NCBI RefSeq assembly: GCF_023898315.1
Contig: NC_064622.1
Location: 278,433,503 to 278,497,502, forward strand
Origin: Schistocerca nitens
Taxonomy: Eukaryota; Arthropoda; Insecta; Orthoptera; Acrididae
Direction: 5' to 3'
DNA: 64,000 nt
Shown here one piece after another: positions 21,470 through 32,898 of this stretch. The notes under the pieces are model-generated. The model ran no database searches and was not told the origin of the DNA. It saw nothing but the letters and a program-made list of their open reading frames with translations. How positions within the stretch are numbered: the stretch's first letter is position 1; each line of letters begins with the position of its first letter. The position numbers were made by a program, and so were the translations under genes.

Positions 21470-22330
21470 GACTTGAAAAAGTAAGTTCACATTATTGAGG
21501 CAGGCCAGGTAACTTTTACTGAACGCTGTATTACACTTAAAACTGACACAGCTACATGACGCTATTGCCAACATTGCCACCAGTCTATGTAAACAACTGT
21601 TCGAACATTCTATCAATTGTTCGATTCCTCGACGATAGAAATCTGCTCCTTGGTCACGGAGTCATTCGGCAACCTCTTTGTGAACGTCCTCATCGTTCGA
21701 AAATCTCTTTCTCTAAATGTTCTTTCAGATTACTAAAATGATGGAAATGGGATGGTGCAAGATCTGGACTTTCCGATGAGCGTCACTCACGTTTGTTGTC
21801 GCGTTGACCAAATTGTTAGCGTCAAATGGTTCAAATGGCTCTGAGCATATGGGATTTAACATCTGAGGTCATCAGTCCCCTAAGACTTAGAACTACTTAA
21901 ACCTAACTAACCTAAGGACATCAAACACATCCATGCCCGAGGCAGGATTCGAACCTGCGACCGTAGCAGCAGTGCGGTTCCGGACTGAAGCGCGTAGAAC
22001 CGCTCGGTCACAGCGGCCGGCTGTTAGTGTCATTTCACTGCGGATAGACGGGAGATTTCAATTACTCCATATACCGCCATAATTTTACAGCGAATCTATG
22101 TGTAAATAAGAAGTTTTGCCCCCAAGAATCATACTGTTCCGCGTACTACAACACTGTAGTACGTTTCCAGTTGCAGCACCATTCCACTCGGTCTATGGCG
22201 CACCTGTTATCCTTAACGCAGCAGAATTGTCTCTCCAGGAAACCCGGAACATGTACTTTCCTCTGACAATGTGCCAATCTTGTTGCGCTATGATCTTAGC
22301 TACCTTACTTTCTCAAGTCCCTAGCTAGTA
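21470..22330 (-). mobile_element. Mariner-like fossil, SINE-interrupted
   Basis: Minus-strand words SESPDLAPSHFHHFSNLKEHL (about 21710-21775) and DQGADFYRRGIEQLIE (21590-21640) match the C-terminal half of mariner transposases, including the third catalytic Asp block with His at the usual Asp position. GGGGACTTGAAAAAGTAAG at 21465 looks like its terminus. The part upstream of the SINE (22022-22330) is probably related flanking sequence. Frames are broken. Confidence 0.6.
21825..22021 (-). mobile_element. SINE family A
   Basis: Antisense SINE-A, about 197 bp, flanked by TGTTAGCGTCA (21814-21824) and TGTTAGTGTCA (22022-22032), an 11-bp target duplication with one difference. Confidence 0.93.
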
Positions 22331-23283
22331 GATTATACTTTCGCGTTTTCCAACTAATTTCCCCAAAAAAATTATTTTTTGTTGTGAATCTTGAAATTTT
22401 TCCAGCCTCCTGAATAACAGATGATGTTTAGGGATTGCAGGATACTATCAAGCACCATATTTCATCTGACCACCGTCCAGACAGTATCCGGTGTATTGTC
22501 ATGAGCATCCTCCTATAGCTCAACAAGAAGACGTCTGGCAGGTGGCCAGGTGAAATATCGTGCATTATAGTACCCGGCAGTCCAGAATCTAGTAGTTTCA
22601 ATTAATAATAGTCGAAGCTTGAAAAGTGGAACCCGAATAAATATTTTCCACGGATTGCGAATTGATTTGCGGATGTATTTTTTAATCCGTGCAGAATGTC
22701 TTAAGAATTCGACAACTTCATCGCGCCTTAAAGATGCTTTCAAACCATATGCAGAACCAATGTAAGGAATTTCAATTTAAAGCAGTGAATTGTGGTGCGC
22801 TCCGAACGTGGATAAATGCAGCATATCAGCAGAAGAAGCCGAATTATCCTACCACAAGATTAGCAGTATCTATCTTGTATCTCTCACATTATTTAAAGTT
22901 CAATGGTAAATGATGAGGTGAAATTAGATGGAATGAGAAAAATAAATCAGTTTGAGGGGAGGACACAGCGAATGCACAACAGTATGATGTGTTAGACACA
23001 ACTTGGACAGCATGCAGGATCTTGATGTGATTTACTCTTGAGTATTGCCGCAATATTTGGGGCGCTTATGAAGGCAAACGTAACCACATTCCCGAAATGG
23101 ACTCAAAAGCACATTGTAGATATTGTATCCAGTCGAATTTGCCTGCACATGAGTGCTACCGAGGCAACGCCGTTTTTAATTGCTGTGTGAAAAATGGCGC
23201 TTAGGTAAAACTGTTGTATAAATTTAAAGAGCCACTGGTTTAGGTGAACTGTGAACCGATTTGATTACGTGAATTGCACATTT
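22331..23283. other. Unassigned
   Basis: No gene or repeat family recognised; open frames are short. Confidence 0.4.
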
Positions 23284-23296
23284 CGTGTAACAAGTG

Positions 23297-23490
23297 GTTC
23301 AAATGGCTCTGAGCACTATGGGACTCAACTGCTGAGGTCATTAGTCCCCTAGAACTTAGAACTAGTTAAACCTAACTAGCCTAAGGACATCACAAACATC
23401 CATGCCCGAGGCAGGATTCGAACCTGCGACCGTAGCGGTCTTGCGGTTCCAGACTGCAGCGCCTTTAACCGCACGGCCACTTCGGCCGGC
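23297..23490 (-). mobile_element. SINE family A
   Basis: Antisense, 194 bp. Perfect 13-bp target duplication CGTGTAACAAGTG (23284-23296, 23491-23503). Confidence 0.95.
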
Positions 23491-23629
23491 CGTGTAACAA
23501 GTGTCGTGTCTAAAATAGAGATATCAGGAGATTAGAGAAATGAATAAGTGAGCTACTTAGAAGAATATGAAGAACAATGGACTGAAATGAAGAGAATTTG
23601 AAGCAATTAGCTAACCCGTAGGTCGTCTG

Positions 23630-23955
23630 GATACAGTGTGAAAAGTAATGGTCGTGTGATACTTCCGTGAGGTACACCCGAAGTTATTTATGCCTGTAGA
23701 TTTTCCCCGTTAAGAACTATAGGCTGTGCTCTGTTTGCTAGGACTCTTCAGTCCCATCACAGAGCTTATCTGATATTCCATAAGCTCGTACTTTATTGAT
23801 TGTGCAACAGTGTGGGGCACTATTGAACACCTTGTGGAAGCCAAGGAACACGATATCAACTTGGCCGTCGGCATCTACTGCCGAGTCTCGTATGCGGGAA
23901 GGGCGAGTTGGGTTTCACGCGATCGCTGTTTGTGGGACTCCTGATTCTTACAGAG
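23630..23955 (-). pseudogene. CR1/Jockey-like LINE reverse transcriptase fragment
   Basis: The minus strand encodes pieces of an RT: an ACVDSAVDADGQVD-like stretch, SNSAPHCCTINKVRAYGISDKLC and NGENLQA. It matches the region upstream of the GVPQG motif and parallels the copy at 27430-27540. Frames broken; no tail seen. Confidence 0.65.
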
Positions 23956-24275
23956 GAGATTTGTGGTCTGCATACATATAACAATACACTAGCATGCATG
24001 TGTTTCGAAATCTCACAAAAGACGGACGTCAGCTACATTTATTCGAGGTGACGGAAGCAAGCAATATACCGTTAATACTGGACGCAAGTGTGCAGATGGA
24101 GAGTTGACCATTTCTCCATATATGAACGTCTCAGGGGTGGAAGCGCCTAAACAAACAAACAAATAAAAATAAACCCAAAAACCAGGCAATAGGCCCGTAA
24201 CGTATCAGACATGTTTGTATTTGCGTTACGAGTAGTTTTAATAGTAGACTCTTCGTGTACTGTGCATCTTAAATA
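23956..24275. other. Unassigned
   Basis: Nothing recognised apart from a short (AAAC)n/(AAAT)n-rich stretch at 24150-24180. Confidence 0.4.
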
Positions 24276-25336
24276 CAGGGTGTGCACAAGAACTAAACAT
24301 TGTACAGACGTCATACATATTGCACTTTGAAGAGAAACTCTGGAAGTTTTTTTTTACAAACATTTGATATGCGAACCATGAGTGACCCGGCAGACGTCAA
24401 TACGGTAATCGAATTCTTGCCATACCCGTCCCAACATGACATCGTTGACTGTGGCAGTCGCTTCCCACATTCTCTCCCGGAGCTCTGCTATATCACGTGG
24501 TAGAGGCGGTACATACACCAGATGTTTAATGTGTTCCTCACACGGAGTGAGATCTGGTGATCGGGAGGCCATTTCATGAAACAGCTGTCTCCTTCTGTAG
24601 TACGGCCGATACATCGATGCGGAGGCTCCGTGTTCAGGTACCCACGAACTTCACGATGAAAATGGGGTGGAGCCCCATCCTGCTGAAAGATGAACGGAGA
24701 GTCAGATTGCATTTGAGGCATCAGCTATTCATTGCTGCAACATGTCAAAGTAGGAATATTCAGTGACAGTGCTCTCGGCGAAGAAGAATGGCCCGTACAG
24801 TTTTCGACGTGACAAGGCACAAAAAAATTTAACTTTGGGGAATCACGCTCAAATTCAATGCATGCGTGTGGATGCTTTGCAGTCGGCCGGAGTGGCCGAG
24901 CGGTTCTAGGCGCTTCAGTCTAGAACCGCGCGACCGCTACGGTCGCAGGTTCGAATCCTGCCTCGGACATGGATGTGCGTGACGTCCTTAGGTTAGTTAG
25001 GTTTAAGAAGTTCTAAGTTCTAGGGGACTGATGACCTCAGATGTTAAGTCCCATAGCACTCAGAGCCATTTGAACCATTTGATGCTTTGCCCCAGATTCA
25101 ACAGCTGTAGCACATTTGTATTTTGTCGAGCTCCAACACACAGAAAGTTCTCTCCGCACCAGAAATTGCCATGTTTGCGACTGTCTATGAGCAAATTACC
25201 AAACTACGCTGTGGCGATATACATGACAAAAACTTTCAGAGCTTCTCTTCCAAATTCAATATGTAGATATCTGTACAATCTATGGTTCTTGTGCAATAAA
25301 TAATTGAAAGTGTTCCCGGACTTCATTTACACCCTG
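24276..25336 (-). mobile_element. Tc1/mariner-superfamily element, SINE-interrupted
   Basis: Outer ends CAGGGTGTGCACAAG (24276) and TTACACCCTG (25336) are inverted. Left flank is TA; the right flank is not a clean TA. On the minus strand, FIFQQDGAPPHFHREVRGYL (about 24640-24700) is the second catalytic Asp block, followed by a degraded third block. N-terminal part is beyond the SINE (25091-25300) and poorly readable. Inactive. Confidence 0.8.
24881..25080 (+). mobile_element. SINE family A
   Basis: Sense-oriented, 200 bp, with recognisable A box (GGCCGAGCGGTTCTAGG) and B box (GGTTCGAATCCTGCCTC). Target duplication GATGCTTTGC (24871-24880, 25081-25090) lies in the surrounding transposon. Confidence 0.96.
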
Positions 25337-25804
25337 TGTAACAGAGACACCTTTGGACCCAATTGTGCACGGCATAAGCTTCAGATGCCTTGATGTAGGT
25401 GAGACACGATCCGCCATCTGCGCTGACTGTGCATCAAAGAGTCATTGCAAGGCTTCGGCGATGGCTCCCAGACACAGGGAATGTTCGTTGCAAGCCACTA
25501 ACAAGGCCAACCAAGAGTAAACACTCCATTACAGGACCAATATCTGACTATACTTCACTACAAACATTGTCTGCAATGTAGTTATCTGACATACTGCATA
25601 CCTCAGGCTCAGTGCAGATACTCTTTATGCTAGGTGCCTGGCACTGCGTATTCCCATTTAAGATAACCAACATGGGCCTGTTTCTTGTGGAATCAGTGGC
25701 ATCAATATCGTACTATGAAGGAGTGAAGGGATGTACACTTCAGAAATGAATCCACCCCATTTTGCGGGATGGTTCTTGCATCACATTCATCTGGAGGGAG
25801 CCAC
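25337..25804. other. Unassigned
   Basis: No gene recognised. Confidence 0.4.
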
Positions 25805-25816
25805 AACAGTCACCGA

Positions 25817-26349
25817 ATATTTATTTATTTATTTAACGTATGGCATTACGTATGAACAGCGACTAGCAATTGTGGATTACATAGTTTTACAAAGTTTACA
25901 AAAATATATTAATTTCATAATTTATAATTTAAAAATTAAGTCTTTAAATTAATATCTAATTTGTCGATCCACTCAAGGGCTGCCTCTGTCTCTTCAAAGA
26001 AATTTTCCAAGTTATGGTAGGCTCTTCTGCTACAGCTTGTTACAATGTGATGGATCGTCTGATGCTCATTTCCACAGTCACACTGAGAAGATGAAGCCCT
26101 TCCCCATCGGTAGAGGTTTTCAGCACAGATGCCGTGGCCTGTGCAGATCCGATTACTTGTTTTCCAGGCACGTCGCGTTAGTTCCATACCGGCTAGTCTT
26201 GTATCAGGTCTTTGGAGGGTCTGATGTTCCTCATGGGCAATAGTGTTCCACATTTCTGTCCACTTTTTGTCGATACTGAAAGTAGCTGCCTGTAGCGATT
26301 CTGCCAGTAGGACAGATGGCTGCCTAGATTTTAATCACATTTAATTAAT
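25817..26349 (-). mobile_element. 5'-truncated LINE 3' end
   Basis: About 533 bp flanked by a perfect 12-bp target duplication ACAGTCACCGAA (25805-25816, 26350-26361). The element is on the minus strand: its 3' tail is (TAAA)n at 25817-25835. A 105-codon frame (25936-26253) encodes the last part of the LINE protein. Simple 5' truncation typical of target-primed reverse transcription. Confidence 0.93.
25936..26253 (-). pseudogene. LINE protein C-terminal zinc-knuckle-like domain
   Basis: Reads RICTGHGICAENLYRWG then CDCGNEHQTIHHIVTSC, a Cys/His arrangement (CxCx8HHx5C) seen at the C-terminus of several LINE polyproteins. No stop within the frame up to the natural-looking end DINLKT. The RT domain is absent because of 5' truncation; the methionine is internal. 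Confidence 0.8.
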
Positions 26350-26420
26350 CACAGTCACCGAAACATCGTGGAAAGAGATTGCAGACTAAGAACAGAGCAT
26401 ACGGAATAGTTTCTCAGATA

Positions 26421-26590
26421 TTCAATCTGGAACCGCGCGACCGCTACGGTCGCAGGTTCGAGTCCTGCTTGGGGCATGGATGTGGGTGATGTCCTTAGGT
26501 TAGTTAGGTTTAAGTAGTTCTAAGTTCTAGGGGACTGATGACCTCAGATGTTAAGTACCATAGTGCTCAGAGCCATTTGAACCATTTTGA
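26421..26590 (+). mobile_element. SINE family A, 5'-truncated
   Basis: 170 bp, sense. The head is cut before the A box, keeping the B box (GGTTCGAGTCCTGC). Perfect 13-bp target duplication AGTTTCTCAGATA (26408-26420, 26591-26603). Confidence 0.95.
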
Positions 26591-26603
26591 AGTTTCTCAG
26601 ATA

Positions 26604-26980
26604 CGTTACTGGTTCGAAGACTTGATGTCTGATAGAATCCAGTGGGTTTCTGGGACAGTCAGTATTCACCAGAGACGAATATGAAGGTAATGTCATGTAA
26701 TTTCCAGGTTATGTCTCTAGCACCACTCCTGTTCTCCAGGCGGATAAATGATTCGACTGATTGGTTGGGCAGCAACCTTAGATTATCGCCTATTGGAAAA
26801 TGGCGTCGTTCAGTGACCGTACGAGGATTCAGGATCACTTGGACAGGATTTCAATTCGGTGCTTTGAATGACAGCAGCTTGAAATATGGTTAAATGCATA
26901 TGAATGGGGATTAGTAGAGAAAACATTCGTGTAATGTTCGAATACAATAGTAATGGTATGCTGCTTGTCTCCGTCACGAC
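26604..26980. other. Unassigned
   Basis: Contains an 83-codon frame (26642-26893) with no recognised domain; probably repeat-derived, not called a gene. Confidence 0.35.
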
Positions 26981-28150
26981 TAAATATCGCTAACGTTGAT
27001 CTTTTGTAGGATTTGAAACACTTTTTTTGCTCATGTGCTATGACATGTTAGGAGACCTAAAATCTCCTCAGTAGGAATCAACATGGATTCCGCAAACAAA
27101 TATCGTATGAAGTTCAGCTCGCTTTGCGCCCTATTAGAATCCCCACGATAATCCCGTACTGTCGCTGACCAGTAAAGTACGAACGTAAGGAATTTCATAC
27201 CAGCTTTGTGGTGGGATTGAAGAGTCCCAAAAAATCAAATGGCTCTGAACACTATGGGACTCAACATCTGAGGTCATCAGTCCCCTAGACTTAGAACTAC
27301 TTAAACCTAACTAACCTAAGGACATCACACACATCCATGCCCGAGGTAGGATTCGAACCTGCGACCGTAGCAGCAGCACGGTTCCGGACTGAAGCACCTA
27401 GAACCGCTCGGCCACAACGGCCGGCTGAAGAGTGCTAGCAAACAGAACAAAGTGTATCATTCTTAACAGAGAAAATCTTTAGGCGTACAAGTAACTTCGG
27501 GTTTATCTCAAGGAAGTGTTATACTATCATCACCTTTCACACCAAATCCAAACGACGCAGCGGTTAGTGACGGAAGACTCTGGTGATGCCGTTATTCGCA
27601 GAAAAGTCCCTACGTTAGAAAATTGTAGCGAAATGCAGGAGGATCGACGCTTAGTCCAGGAATTGCCAGTTGACCCTCAACATAAACAGGTGTGACATAT
27701 TGTGCATAAATACGCGGAAAGACACGTTACCGTATGGTTACACGATTACAGAACTATCGCTGGAGGAAGTTACCTCCAATACACGTCTGGGATTATGCGT
27801 ACGGAACTATTTAAAGTGACGCTAGTCGCAGTTAAGTCAGATCACGGACTGAGATTCATTGGAATAATCCTCAGAAAGTGTTATGGAATGGAGGAAGCAG
27901 CTTAAAAAACTTTCGTTCGACGAATACTAGACTATTACCCGTCAGTTTGGGATCCATACCAGATAGGATTGATACAGGAAACAGAGACGATCCAAAGAAG
28001 AGAAGTGGGTTTCGTCACAGGTCCATTTAGCAAGAGCGAAAGTATGACGGAAATAATCAGCCAACTACAGTGGCACGCACTACAAGACAGCATATATCAC
28101 GGATTGGTTTACTGTTACAATTCCAAGAACGTGCATTAGCGGAGTATTTT
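26981..28150 (+). mobile_element. CR1/Jockey-like LINE, second subfamily, degraded
   Basis: Reverse-transcriptase and C-terminal remnants in order: PQ-GINMDSANK-like (27085), QLCGGIEEC before and LANRTKCII after the SINE, a decayed GVPQG region (27500), MENCSEMQEDRRLV (27615), TRLRFIGIILRKC (27845), SVWDPYQIGLIQE (27950) and RREVGFVTGPFSKSESMTE (28000). Many frameshifts. It stops near 28150, where a TIR-like sequence begins after TA. Confidence 0.75.
27226..27425 (-). mobile_element. SINE family A
   Basis: Antisense, about 200 bp, inserted in the LINE. Target duplication TGAAGAGT (27218-27225, 27426-27433). Confidence 0.93.
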
Positions 28151-28156
28151 ACAAAT

Positions 28157-28260
28157 ACAGGGCTATTCAAAAAGAAGGAACGGAATTCAAAGATTTATTG
28201 CTTCCGAACTACAAAAGATAGAAACACAATTCCAACGTTCCTGGGAGGAGAAAAATTCAA
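28157..28260. mobile_element. Possible Tc1/mariner-superfamily terminus
   Basis: CAGGGCTATTCAAAAAGAAGG follows TA at 28155-28156 and resembles a terminal repeat of this superfamily. The partner end was not found, so this may be a solo end. Confidence 0.3.
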
Positions 28261-30122
28261 ATTTTTATGCATTCAATGTTGCGGATGGATCCCTTGACCC
28301 AAAGTAGGCCTGCGTTAGAGTGTGCTTCCACCCCGTGTTATATCCGGAACGGTGTCTAGATGTGGATCCACAATCCGCTACGTCCGCTACAGGGTTCGAA
28401 GGTGGATCCACTAGCGAGAGAACTGGGTCAGGTTTATTGGAGCCATCCACGACACACACATGGATAAAGACATATAGAAAATAGAGCAAATGCAATGCAT
28501 CTGTAGAACATTTGGTAGTGAGTGACTGGGTGCATTCGAGTACAGTGCTGTACCATACCGTTCGACTAATGTGCTGTTATATCCTGTACATAAGAATAAT
28601 ACACGCGAAGGACTGTTTCCATCCTTCCAGCGGACATATAGCACATAAAATAGCGGAACTGGGATGATCATGTGCCGTCATCGTGGACCTTTAAGAGTAT
28701 AAAACGGGGTGTGATAGGCGCAGCACGATATCTTGGTTTGTTGTTATTACTGGAGAATCTAGACAATATTGTTCACGAAAGATCGGTAATATAACTTGCA
28801 TCGGAGATGTTAGGTTCTTTAGCAGGATGGATTTAAATGTGCTTACATCCCGTAAAAAATCGTTTTGCGAAGAGTTTTTCTCTATTTGCGAGCCTGAGCA
28901 CTGTCGAAAATAACGTACAGTTAGTTAAAATCGAGGCTTCGCGATTGGTAATATGCATGCGTAGTATCTATATATATGTGTGTATGTCTAGAGCTGTCAG
29001 CGACGGACGGTTGCTGTTCGAATGCATAACTTACTAATTGTTTGTCTATACGTTACGCTGCCGGGGGTGCGCACTCTGTAAGTACAGAGAAGGGAAACTC
29101 TCACGTCCCACGATGCTAAGTACAGTCGGCATACTGTCAACTAACGAATAACTTATTACTAGGATAAAAAATACCTGAAATGTACAGTTTGTAGATGCCC
29201 TGATAGGGCTGTGGGGGCATATCAGAGATGGAAGGTATAAACAAAAGTAGCGAAGCTCATTTGGTAAGCAATAAGAGCATATACTCATGGGGAAAAAATA
29301 TCAGAGCAGCAGCAGAAATCAACCCTGTACATATGTCAACTCCCTGTTGCAGATCCCTGCACGGCAGAGTAGAAGTTAAATGAACATGTACAACTGTGCC
29401 ATATTTTGCGTTTCCATCAAACGCATCGCAACACGAGTCTGCAGACAAGCTCTCTGATGTGTCGTAGCAGTACACGGATTTGTTTTCATACTTCGAGTTT
29501 CCGTTCTGCACCACTCGTTGATCTCATCTAGATACGAGGCGAGTTGTTACTTTACTTTTCATGATCTTCCTATCTAAACACATGCCTGCCGATCATCAGG
29601 AAGAGGGGAAATCTTAGGATTTTTTAGTAGGCTGGTTTACAGGACACGCAAATATCCTTGTATAAAATCAAACAACGCATGGGTATGCCAGAAAACTATC
29701 GAAAAAATATTAAAAATGACATAAAACCGGTATAAATTGGGGAAAACCTGGTAAAATTATGACAAATGGATGGGGAATACGTAAAATAGAGGGAAATACG
29801 GCGAATTATGTAAAATCGCGAAAAACTTGCAAAATTACGTAAATTACGTAAACTGATTGTTAATACATAAAATGAGAGCAAAATTGCCATGAAATGTGAG
29901 GAACTGAGGTGGGTTGGGGTACCCAGACACTCGAGGCCGAGAAAACCTTAAAAATTATGCTCTGTCTGAGCTTAGTCTTAACCCTCCCTCCCAGTGACCG
30001 ATGTGGGTTTTCGTAACATACTTTAATAAAAGCGATATAAGTATTACACAGAGGCGTTATATTAAAGCAGACGAAACATATGTATCCCAATCCAGAACTG
30101 TGTTCTCATGCAGACCAATATA
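28261..30122. other. Unassigned, with A-rich degenerate repeat
   Basis: No gene recognised over about 1.9 kb. The block 29690-29880 is a degenerate A/G-rich repeat resembling GGnAAAATTATG, comparable to 195-310. Confidence 0.4.
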
Positions 30123-31457
30123 CGAGGGCCGTTCAGAAAGTAACCTCCGGTTGATTTAAAAAAATACACCAAGTTAAATAAAAATATTTTAATATATACA
30201 TCTTACAACTACATCTTTGCACTATTTTTCTACATAGTCTCCATAGCGATTGAGGCACTTATCGTATCTCTTCACAAGCTTTGAAATTCCTTCTGCATAA
30301 AAATCACCCGCTTGTGCCTGGAGCCAGCCTGTGATCGCATCTTTGAGCTCTTCGTCGTCATCAAACCGCTGTGACCCGAGCCATTTCTTCAAATGCATGA
30401 AGAGGTGATAATCACTTGGCGCCAGGTCTGGGCTGTAAGGTGGATGGTTGATAACGTCCCACTTGAAGGACTCAAGAAGGGCCGTTGTTCTGCGAGCAGA
30501 GTGAGGACGGGCGTTATCGTGCAAAAAAACGATACCGGAAGTCAGCATACCACGGCGTTTGTTCTGTATAGCCCGTCGTAACTTTTTTATTGTTTCACAG
30601 TACACGTCTTGATTAATGGTCGTACCACGTTCCATGAATTCAACCAACAACACCCCTTTGGCATCCCAAAACACCGTTGCCATCAGTTTTCTGGCAGAAA
30701 AATCTTGCGAGGCTTTTCTTGGTTTGGTAGGCGAATTTGAATGTGCCCACATCTTTGATTGTTCTTTTGTCTCAGGGTTCACGTACTTAATCCAGGTTTC
30801 GTCACCGGTCACGATTCTGTTTAACAATGGTTCTCCTTCGTCCTCATAACGTGACAGAAAGTCTAATGCAGAGGCCATTCTTTGAGTTTTGTGGTGGTCG
30901 GTAAGAATTTCGGGCACCCATCGTGCACAGAACTTACGGTAACCCAATCTTGCTGTCACTATCTCGTACAAGAGAGTCTTAGAAATCTGTGGAAAACCAG
31001 TAGGCAACTCCGACATTGAGAAACGTCGATTTTCACGAACTTTTGCATCAACTGTCTGAACGAGTTCGTCAGTCACCAATGATGGTCTACCACTCCTCTC
31101 TTCATCATGAACGTTTTCTCGTCCACTTTTAAATAAACGTACCCATTCACGGACAACTCCTTCACTCATAACTCTTGGTCCGTACACGGCACAAAGCTCA
31201 CGATGAATAGCTGCTGCAGAATATCCTTTGGCTGTAAAAAACCTTATGACAGCACGCACTTCACATTTGGCGGGGTTTTCTATTGCAGCACACATTTCAA
31301 ACTGCCACAAAAACTAAACTAGCGCAGGTACGACGTTCACTCGACCACGGCTTGATGCCGACTGACCTGTTGAGTGCGTGAACGCACAGATGGCGTCGCT
31401 ACTCCCCCCACAACCCGCACTGTGACCAATCGGAGGTTACTTTCTGAACCGCCCTCG
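30123..31457 (-). mobile_element. Intact mariner transposon (DD34D)
   Basis: A 1335-bp element with about 31-bp inverted repeats (CGAGGGCCGTTCAGAAAGTA.. against CGAGGGCGGTTCAGAAAGTA.., two differences in 31). Flanked by TA on both sides (30121-30122, 31458-31459). It contains one uninterrupted transposase gene on the minus strand. Potentially autonomous by sequence; activity cannot be judged. Confidence 0.97.
30222..31310 (-). CDS. Mariner transposase, up to 362 aa
   Basis: Nuclear cut-and-paste transposase. Residues 1-120 hold two HTH segments linked by a GRP-like motif (ERSGRPSLVTDELV). Catalytic triad: VTGDETWIKY (first Asp), FLHDNARPHSARR (second Asp) and YSPDLAPSDYHLF (third Asp), with 34 residues between the last two, the mariner DD34D signature. 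The WVPHEL motif is present as WVPEIL. Length is slightly above the usual 345 aa; the internal Met at residue 6 (MCAAIENP) is an equally good start. The frame ends YGDYVEK, the usual mariner C-terminus. Confidence 0.96.
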   Translation of the reverse strand: MWQFEMCAAIENPAKCEVRAVIRFFTAKGYSAAAIHRELCAVYGPRVMSEGVVREWVRLFKSGRENVHDEERSGRPSLVTDELVQTVDAKVRENRRFSMSELPTGFPQISKTLLYEIVTARLGYRKFCARWVPEILTDHHKTQRMASALDFLSRYEDEGEPLLNRIVTGDETWIKYVNPETKEQSKMWAHSNSPTKPRKASQDFSARKLMATVFWDAKGVLLVEFMERGTTINQDVYCETIKKLRRAIQNKRRGMLTSGIVFLHDNARPHSARRTTALLESFKWDVINHPPYSPDLAPSDYHLFMHLKKWLGSQRFDDDEELKDAITGWLQAQAGDFYAEGISKLVKRYDKCLNRYGDYVEK

Positions 31458-32898
31458 TAGATATTACTGAATTACGGTTGGTTCTCACAAGCAATATTAT
31501 TTCTTAAGTATTAAGGAGAAGAATCAATGCATTGTCAGACTTAAGCCATTCTTTAGAGTGTTCTATAGGAGAGTAGACAGATGCCACGTATATCACCTTT
31601 AATAGTGTTAGGAAGGTGTACTCGAGAGACTTGGTGTTAGGACGAAATTCCTATATTATCCTATACATGATCAAAACTACGCAACATCAGACCAGGACTT
31701 TGTGTACAAGAGGAATGCTGCCAGAGCCATAGTGATGCTACTGTAAACAGCAGTAAGACTACATCTGCTTTGGCTACTGATTGTTGGGCTTACTCCCTCA
31801 TAAGAACTTGCTGCTTCTCCATGTGCATTTTCGTGCAGCAAGGCGTGGGTGGTAACTCAATTTATCAACTATCGAAAATATTCATGTCTTTTTTCCTCGC
31901 TCTATTTGCTAGTGAGCCATAACCGTATCCCTCAAAACCGCTACTACTACTAATAATAAGCGCGACCGGTGCGGAAAGTGTGATTGAGGGTACATACGTT
32001 TCCAACTTAAAAAGACCTATAAAATCCATTAATTTCTTAAGAGACAGAACAGTAGTCTCCTGCCTTCGTTCTAGTTGGTTTATAGCCAGCTCCAGCAGCG
32101 GATATACACTTACGATGCCTTTCTAGGACACCAGAATAGTGTTGAAGGAAGTAATTTTATCACTTTAAAGTTTGCCACCATAGTAATTGGGGTAGGAAAC
32201 TTGCAGGTTGGTTGTAGGTCTGATGTTGGACTAATATGTTCTGTATTAGAGTATTAAGGGCGTTACATTCCTCACTAGTAATGCTTCAGAAACCATATGG
32301 CTTTAACAATTTAACCATTTTCAGGTGCAGAACAGTGCAGGCATAGGAGTGTGTGTTTATGCTCTATGATCATTTCTCTCGCGCCAATACGTTCTTGGTA
32401 CTGATTGCAGACACTGGAATAATATTTCAGAATTGATAGCACAGTTGATTTATGTGAAATGTTTCAATCTCCATCCATCTGAAAGCTCCGTCATGTATGA
32501 ACCACACAGTTCTTCTGAACCGTCTGTTATATCACCGCAACACTCCAATTTCTACTATGCACCAATAAGGGGTATTAACCTCCTCAAAATGTACGCATCT
32601 GGGGAGAACTTGCACATTTGAATGTGTGCTGTGGGTAGGATTCGTGTGAAACAGTCTTCACTGAACAGCAGTTACAGAAACAGCTCCCTCTGTTCCTTCA
32701 TAAAACGTGGAATATAGTGGGTGTAGTACCCTCATACTTGTGGTCAGTTGCAGAGTAAACTGGCGATCGTGTTGCAGGGAGGTTCGGTCAAGAACAATGC
32801 GGTCGGGGATCTGTCAGTCTCCGACTTTATCCTAGGAACGCGAGAACACCCTGTGACTCCCATACACACAGGGAAAGATCCCCGGTTATAATTGTATA
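31458..32898. other. Unassigned
   Basis: About 1.4 kb with no gene or repeat family I can name. Confidence 0.4.

Noticed and set aside
24881-24970. Possible tRNA genes at tRNA-like A and B boxes
   Set aside because: Each is followed by a common SINE body and flanked by target duplications, and the cloverleaf is incomplete.
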